A program made the translations under genes and the position numbers. The notes under the pieces were generated by a model. That model worked only from the letters and a program-made list of their open reading frames with translations. It was not told the origin of the DNA and made no database searches. From contig NC_079147.1 in assembly GCF_945859685.1 (NCBI RefSeq), positions 70,772,946 through 70,836,945 of the forward strand: DNA of 64,000 nt, given 5' to 3'. The DNA comes from Eupeodes corollae (taxonomy: Eukaryota > Arthropoda > Insecta > Diptera > Syrphidae). Shown here in pieces: positions 58,948-64,000 of this stretch; the first letter of the stretch is position 1; each line of letters starts with the position of its first letter.

Positions 58948-59765
58948 TCCGCAGACTAAGTTTACGTTGTTATATAGCCTGTACAGCTCGTCGGTTCATC
59001 TCCTCCTCCACTCACCTTCTATGCATACGGGATCTTAGATCAAGCGAATTACTTTTCTCTTGAAACGACCGAAGGTGCTTTCTTCCGCTTTTGTCAAAGT
59101 CCATGCTTCTGCACCATACAGTAGCGTCGGAATGATGAGGGTCTTATATAGAGACACTTTGGTCGCTTTAGAGAGGGCTTGACTATTCAATTGCTTTCTT
59201 AGTCCAAACCAACAACGGTTAGCAAGAGTGATTCTTATTTGTTTGTATCGGCACTGTAGTTGTTTTTTGTGTTCATAGCGGAGCTTGGGTAGACAAAGTC
59301 CTTAACTACTTCAAAGTTACGCCTGTCGATGTTGACATTTTAATCGAGACGTCGTTTTTGGAGGTTTTTTCTTGATGAACTTTGTTTTGCCGCTAAGCCC
59401 TCAATAGCTCTATTGACACTACTCTGAGTTCTTACGATTATGTCAATGTCATCAGCATATGCCAGTAATTGAAAAGACTTTTGAAAGATAGTGCCCCTAG
59501 TGTTAACGTGGGAGCTATGCCCTATTCTTTTAAGAGCGATGTTAAAGAACTCACATGACAGCACATCAACTTGTCTTAAGCCTTTTTTGATTTCGAAAGG
59601 TTCTGTTAAGGGTTTTCCAACTTTAGTGGAGTTGCGTGAAGTCTTCATGGTTATCCTTGACAAACGGACGAGTTTAGTAGAGATGCCAGATTAAGACATG
59701 GTTTTATACAATTTGTTCATCTAAAAGCTGTTAAATGCGGCCTTGAAATCGATGAAAGATGATGT
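58948..59765 (-). pseudogene. RTE-clade retrotransposon (copy B4), fragment
   Basis: Minus-strand RT palm and thumb: GLRQVDVLSCEFFNIALKRI (the usual Gly-Asp is Val-Asp), LLAYADDIDIIVRTQSSVNR (59663-59340), then a decayed thumb to about 58950 with plus-strand GTACAGCTCGTCGGTTCATC. Both ends are missing. It lies tail-towards-tail with copy A4. Confidence 0.78.
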
Positions 59766-60070
59766 TCTCAAAAAGTGTAACGGCATTTTTGTCTACGCAA
59801 ATATCTAACATATTAATAATACTTGAAACCTAAAATGGCAAGAAAGGAAGGAAACTTAGATCTTAAAATATTGAATAAATTTTGATTGACCGTAGTCGTC
59901 GTTAAAATGAAAACTTCCTGTTTCATTGAATGTTACACTCGAATTCCAAATTTTTCATGAATCCACTATATATCTTTGTTATGTGCAACGCACATGTTTG
60001 GTTTAAAGTATCTTTATCTCAGTTGATGTGCATATCTATCTGATACTATTTTCATCTAACAACTCAAAAC

Positions 60071-60099
60071 CTAATGATTTCCTTTTTTCCTCTTTCCAG
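60071..60099 (+). promoter_or_regulatory. Branch point and 3' splice site
   Basis: CTAAT (60071-60075) matches the fly branch consensus. TTTCCTTTTTTCCTCTTTCC then leads to AG at 60098-60099. The spacing of 24-28 nt from branch to AG is typical of fly introns. Confidence 0.7.
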
Positions 60100-60411
60100 G
60101 TTTGATTACTTTGCGTTTGGAAAACAAAACCACAAATACGCGACAGTGCACCGCATCGTGAAAAAGATACATCATCAACGATTAGAATTGAATTTCATTA
60201 ACTGGAAAACCACTTTATCGAGCTCTAGCTAGAAGCTTCATACTATATAGATACGTTGTGTGGAAAAGTATCAGATTCATCAGGAACATCAGAATCAGCA
60301 TCATCCAAAACGACTAAAACTACAAACGACAACGATCACTGATGTTGTGTTAAGGAAGAGCACGTTTTGAACATCAAATTCATACAAATTTTATTATCTC
60401 AAAAACGAAAA

Positions 60412-60501
60412 ATGATCAACTGTGTCAAGTATCTCGGCGGCAGCAGTTTTGAATTAAAATTTAACATTTTCTCCGCAAATCTATTCGCAGTGGTTGTCTG
60501 A
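60412..60501 (+). CDS. Upstream ORF in the 5' UTR (29 aa)
   Basis: ATG follows AAAACGAAAA (A at -3) and reads MINCVKYLGG, ending VVV then TGA. It lies about 480 nt upstream of the main ATG and could reduce its translation if the exon is used. No homology recognised. It may simply be a chance frame. Confidence 0.3.
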   Translation: MINCVKYLGGSSFELKFNIFSANLFAVVV

Positions 60502-60984
60502 TAAATTTATTTAAAAATATTTTCCAACATACCTCAGCCTAAGTACCTTCACGTGTCTTGAGATACTTTATTCGTTGTCGGTCAAAATAAATTTATTTCG
60601 GTGGGTGGGTACCTGTTGATGTTGCATTTAGAGCAGTAAATTGTGAAATTTTTGAATCTAAGTGTTTTTGAAGTGTTTAGAAGTTATTTTAGCTACAATT
60701 ACCCCAGTTTGATGTTTTTCTTTGGTTTCTTCGAGAAATAAAAAATATTAAGTGCATTTATTTTTAATTAATTTTGTGTCATATACTTCTGGGAAGTATA
60801 TACACCAAGTAGTTGTTGGCGAGTGGTTGTTTTTCATACAAAAATTAGCGTCATCGTGCAACAGCTCAAGTCAAGCTGAACCAAAATAATTTTGATATCG
60901 GTTTAACAGAAGAAACAGGGTGTGCAGAAAATATCTGAGGAATAATTTTTAACAAAAAAGGCTGCAAAAGAATAAAAATTCATC

Positions 60985-61009
60985 ATGGATGGAGGATACA
61001 TTAACGAAG
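60985..61009 (+). CDS. First coding segment of an unidentified host gene (partial)
   Basis: ATG at 60985 has A at -3 and G at +4 (ATCATGG), a good fly start context. It opens MDGGYINE and one further base before the donor GAAG|GTAAGC, so the intron is in phase 1. Eight residues are too few to identify the protein. The rest of the gene lies beyond 64000 or in exons I could not see. It is supported by the coincidence of acceptor, start context and donor, not by homology. Confidence 0.5.
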
Positions 61010-61689
61010 GTAAGCATCAGCAAAAAGTCGTTGATGATGACAATTTTTTTTTTTATCAATGAAAAAATCTTTTATGGCTTTTGCATGCAGCACTCGTAGT
61101 GAAGCAATTTCAAAGTGATTATATGTATTTTTTTGCATTGTTAAGTTTCATGAGGTCATATTTGTATTTTGTTTTGTAAAGGAAACGGAAAGAGGAAGAA
61201 TTAACAACCTTTGTTTAGAAGAATTATAATAATAATGCAACAGGGCTTGTCCGATTTACACACAATGAATTAAAGTATCGCACTTAAGTAGGTACATTAA
61301 GGTAGGGTCGAATTTCGACGTTAGTATTTGAAATTCGATATTTACCCTTTTGAAAAAATGCATTATTTACTGATTTAAGTGCTTTGATAAATTTACTACT
61401 CTACGAATGCACATATCTTAGATATAAAAGGAAATTAAAGTGCGTTACAATTTGCAGAGTAAAGATTTTTAACGAGAAAAACTTCAAGTAAGAGTTTGTT
61501 AAAAATATAGGGAATTTGCTGATAATTTTCCGGTTAGTTAGGGAATTGATTTTAATCGCCATTACTAATTTAAGAATACGCGCCGTAAAGTAAGCAGTTA
61601 TAAACGGTGATTTTTTAAAAGCTTGAGAACTTTTAAAAAAAAAAAAACGCATAAAATTTGCAAAATCTCATCGATTCTTTATTTGAAAC
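61010..61689. other. Proposed next intron
   Basis: AT-rich. Short frames only. Confidence 0.5.
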
Positions 61690-62873
61690 GTTAGATTTTT
61701 CCATGACATTTACTTTTTGAAGATAATTTCATTTAAATGTTGACCGCGGCTGCGTCTTAGGTGGTCCATTCGGAAAGTCCAATTTTGGGTAACTTTTTCG
61801 AGCATTTCGGCCGGAATAGCCCGAATTTCTTCGGAAATGTTGTCTTCCAAAGCTGGAATAGTTGCTGGCTTATTTGTGTAAACTTTAGACTTGACGTAGC
61901 CCCACAAAAAATAGTCTAAAGGCGTCAAATCGCATGATCTTGGTGGCCAACTTACCGGTCCATTCCTTGAGATGAATTGTTCTCCGAAGTTTTCCCTCAA
62001 AATGGCCATAGAATCGCGAGCTGTGTGGCATGTAGCGCCATCTTGTTGAAACCACATGTCAACCAAGTTCAGTTCTTCCACTTTTGGCAAAAAAAAGTTT
62101 GTTAGCATTGAACGATAGCGATCGCCATTCACCGTAACGTTGCGTCCAACAGCATCTTTGAAAAAATACGGTCCAATGATTCCACCAGCGTACAAACCGC
62201 ACCAAACAGTGCATTTTTCGGGATGCATGGGCAGTTCTTGAACGGCTTCTGGTTGCTCTTCACTCCAAATGCGGCAATTTTGCTTATTTACGTAGCCATT
62301 CAACCAGAAATGAGCCTAAGCGCTGAACAAAATTTGTCGATAAAAAAGCGGATTTTCTGCCAACTTTTCTAGGGCCCATTCACTGAAAATTCGACGTTGT
62401 GGCAGATCGTTCGGCTTCAGTTCTTGCACGAGCTGTATTTTATACGGTTTTACACCAAGATCTTTGCGTAAAATCTTCCATGTGGTCGAATAACACAAAC
62501 CCAATTGCTGCGAACGGCGACGAATCGACATTTCACGGTCTTCAGCAACACTCTCAGAAACAGACGCAATATTCTCTTCTGTACGCACTGTACGCATTCG
62601 TGTGGTTGGTTTAATGTCCAATAAAGTAAACTGAGTGCGAAACTTGGTCGCAATCGCATTAATTGTTTGCTCACTTGGTCGATTATGTAGACCATAAATC
62701 GGACGTAAAGCGCGAAACACATTTCGAACCGAACACTGATTTTGGTAATAAAATTCAATGATTTGCAAGCGTTGCTCGTTAGTAAGTCTATTCATGATGA
62801 AATATCAAAGCATACTGCGCATCTTTCTCTTTGACACCGCGTGATCTGTCAAATACTAATGCATGAAAATCCA
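61690..62873 (-). mobile_element. Mariner element, rosa-like
   Basis: About 1.18 kb. Weakly matching inverted ends are seen: AGATTTTTCCATGACATTTA at 61693 and GGATTTTCATGCATTAGTAT on the minus strand from 62872. It contains one transposase gene covering nearly the whole length. The exact ends are uncertain because the inverted repeats have diverged. Confidence 0.75.
61710..62795 (-). pseudogene. Mariner transposase with premature stop and lost catalytic Asp
   Basis: The frame is 361 codons with a single in-frame stop (TAG) at about 62316-62318. Residues 1-159 hold the helix-turn-helix part (MNRLTNEQRLQIIEFYYQNQ, then RRRSQQLGLCYSTTWKILRK). The first catalytic block, usually FSDEAHFW, reads FSA-stop-AHFW, so both the Asp and the following Glu codon are changed. 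The remaining part keeps WSEEQPEA, CTVWCGLYAGGIIGPYFF, MWFQQDGATCHT with the second Asp, WPPRSCDLTPLDYFLWGYVK, and a C-terminal HLNEIIFKK. Between QQD and the later Asp lie 36 residues (to SCD) or 41 (to PLD). The latter fits the DD41D type known from rosa mariners. Otherwise the frame is remarkably well kept. Confidence 0.92.
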
Positions 62874-63038
62874 TTCAATGTTTTTAGTCTTTAAAATTCA
62901 ATTATCTCACAAAGATGAACTTTGAATAATTCAATTTTGTATCAAACAGTTTAGGGAACATTCATGAAGTGAAATATTTTTTAGCGAAATTGTGAACAAA
63001 TTTCTCAAAAGCCTTTATTTTACCAAAAATATTTAAGA

Positions 63039-64000
63039 ACTTACTTACTTACTTAAGGTGGCGCTACAGTCCTGTGTGAACTAGGGCCTCAGCCAACAAA
63101 CTTCTCCATCTAGCTCGGTCAATAGCTAGATGTCTCCAGTTTTGCGCTCCAAGTTGGGTGAGATCACCTTCCACTCGTGCACGCCACCTGATCCGCGGTC
63201 TTCCTCTACTGGGCTGTCTTGTGGGTGTGGATTAAAAGACTTTCCGGGCCAGAGCATTGGTTTCCAAGCGCTCTACGTGACCTAGCTATCTTAGTCGTTG
63301 AACTTTTACCCTTCTGGCTAAGTCTACGTTCGTCGCAGAACAGCCCGTACAGCTCTTCGTTCCATCTTCTCCTCCATTCCCCTTCGATGCATACGGGACC
63401 GTGTGTTTACAGCGGAGCCTAGGTAGACAAAGTCATTGACTACCTCAAAGTTACATCGGTCGATGGTGATTCACAAAAGCCCCATTGACATCACGCTGAG
63501 TTCTTCCCATTCTGTCAATGTCATCAGCATATGCTAGTAATTGGACAGACTTTTAAAAGATAGTGCCATTAGTGTTGACGTGTGAGCTCTGCACCATTCA
63601 TTCAAGCACGATGTTAAAAAATTACATGACAGCGCATCACCTTGTCTAAAAACTTTTTTGACATTGAAAGGTTCTGTAAAGTTGTTTCCAACCTTTATGA
63701 AGCAGCATGATGCCAAAACTAGGCTTTGCTCTATACAGATCGTCCCTGTAGATGCTGTCATATGGAGCATTGAAATCGATGAAAAGATGGTGGGTGTCGA
63801 TTTGGTGTTCTTGGGCTTTTTCCAGGATCTGCCGTAATGTGAATATTTGATCGACCGTGGACTTTCCTGGTCTAAAACCACACTGATAAGGACCTATCAG
63901 GTTGTTGACAATGGGCTTTAGACGTTCACATATTACGGCAGAGAAGATTTTATAGGCGATGTTAAGTAGACTGATTCCTCTATAGTTGGTGCAGTTTATA
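63039..64000 (-). pseudogene. RTE-clade retrotransposon (copy B5), runs off window
   Basis: The 3' tail is at the left (ACTTACTTACTTACTTAAGG, then TGGCGCTACAGTCC on the plus strand). The C-terminal region (CACCTGATCCGCGGTCTTCC on plus) follows. A deletion near 63400 joins it to VYLGSAVN-like sequence. RT palm at 63881-63534 contains FRQGDALSCNFLTS-like and SIYRDDL-like sequence out of frame. It continues beyond 64000. Subfamily B by its LVHTGL-type end and plus-strand GAACTAGGGCCTC. Confidence 0.85.

Larger units (their letters stand above)
60100..61009 (+). other. Predicted exon 2: long 5' UTR and start of coding
   Basis: A 910-nt exon from the acceptor at 60099 to the donor GAAG|GTAAGC (intron starts 61010). 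No transposon matches it. Most of it is untranslated. One clear upstream frame of 29 codons lies at 60412-60501. The main ATG is at 60985. The exon is the best host-gene candidate in the window together with exon 1 at 28433-28875, but that pairing is inference. Confidence 0.6.

Overview
The window looks like AT-rich euchromatic DNA of a higher (brachyceran) fly. Three things suggest this: a mariner copy with a residue spacing like the rosa mariners of tephritid flies, a TATA-less promoter with Drosophila-type Inr and DPE elements, and a fly-like mix of BEL/Pao, RTE, LOA, Jockey-like and mariner elements. The species cannot be named from the sequence. Almost every long open frame is a transposable element or a shadow of one. 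I see no bacterial operon, CRISPR array or defence island.

Host features are few. There is a tRNA-Lys(CTT) gene at 13.6 kb. One gene on the + strand probably spans more than half the window. It has an Inr+DPE core promoter at 28,433-28,465, a non-coding first exon ending in a splice donor at 28,875, and a second exon at 60,100-61,009. That second exon follows a good branch point and polypyrimidine acceptor, carries a long 5' UTR, and opens a reading frame (MDGGYINE) nine residues before a donor. A possible alternative first exon lies at 38,614-38,673. I could not identify the gene.

Layout: 1-110 is a hexamer microsatellite and 111-1,640 is unassigned. Two broken Tc1/mariner transposases occupy 1,650-2,590. 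An RTE retrotransposon (2,608-12,169) is split by a nearly pristine BEL/Pao LTR retrotransposon (5,080-11,436). A LINE fragment with a solo LTR inside it follows (12,174-13,395), then the tRNA, then a second RTE (15,114-17,765). From 17.8 to 28 kb the DNA is AT-rich and dominated by an unclassified modular repeat (called E here) in direct and inverted copies. The promoter and exon 1 follow. The presumed first intron (28.9-60.1 kb) holds a mariner split by a LOA-like LINE, further RTE copies of two subfamilies, a Jockey-like RT remnant, a second LOA-like LINE, two MITE families with clear terminal inverted repeats, and an unusual density of TGTCA/TGACA pentamers. Exon 2 and the start of the next intron close the window, with a mariner dead at its first catalytic Asp and another RTE copy running off the edge.

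The genes do not form a pathway. The window is best read as a long regulatory intron of one host gene with several layers of nested insertions. Their order can be worked out from target-site duplications.
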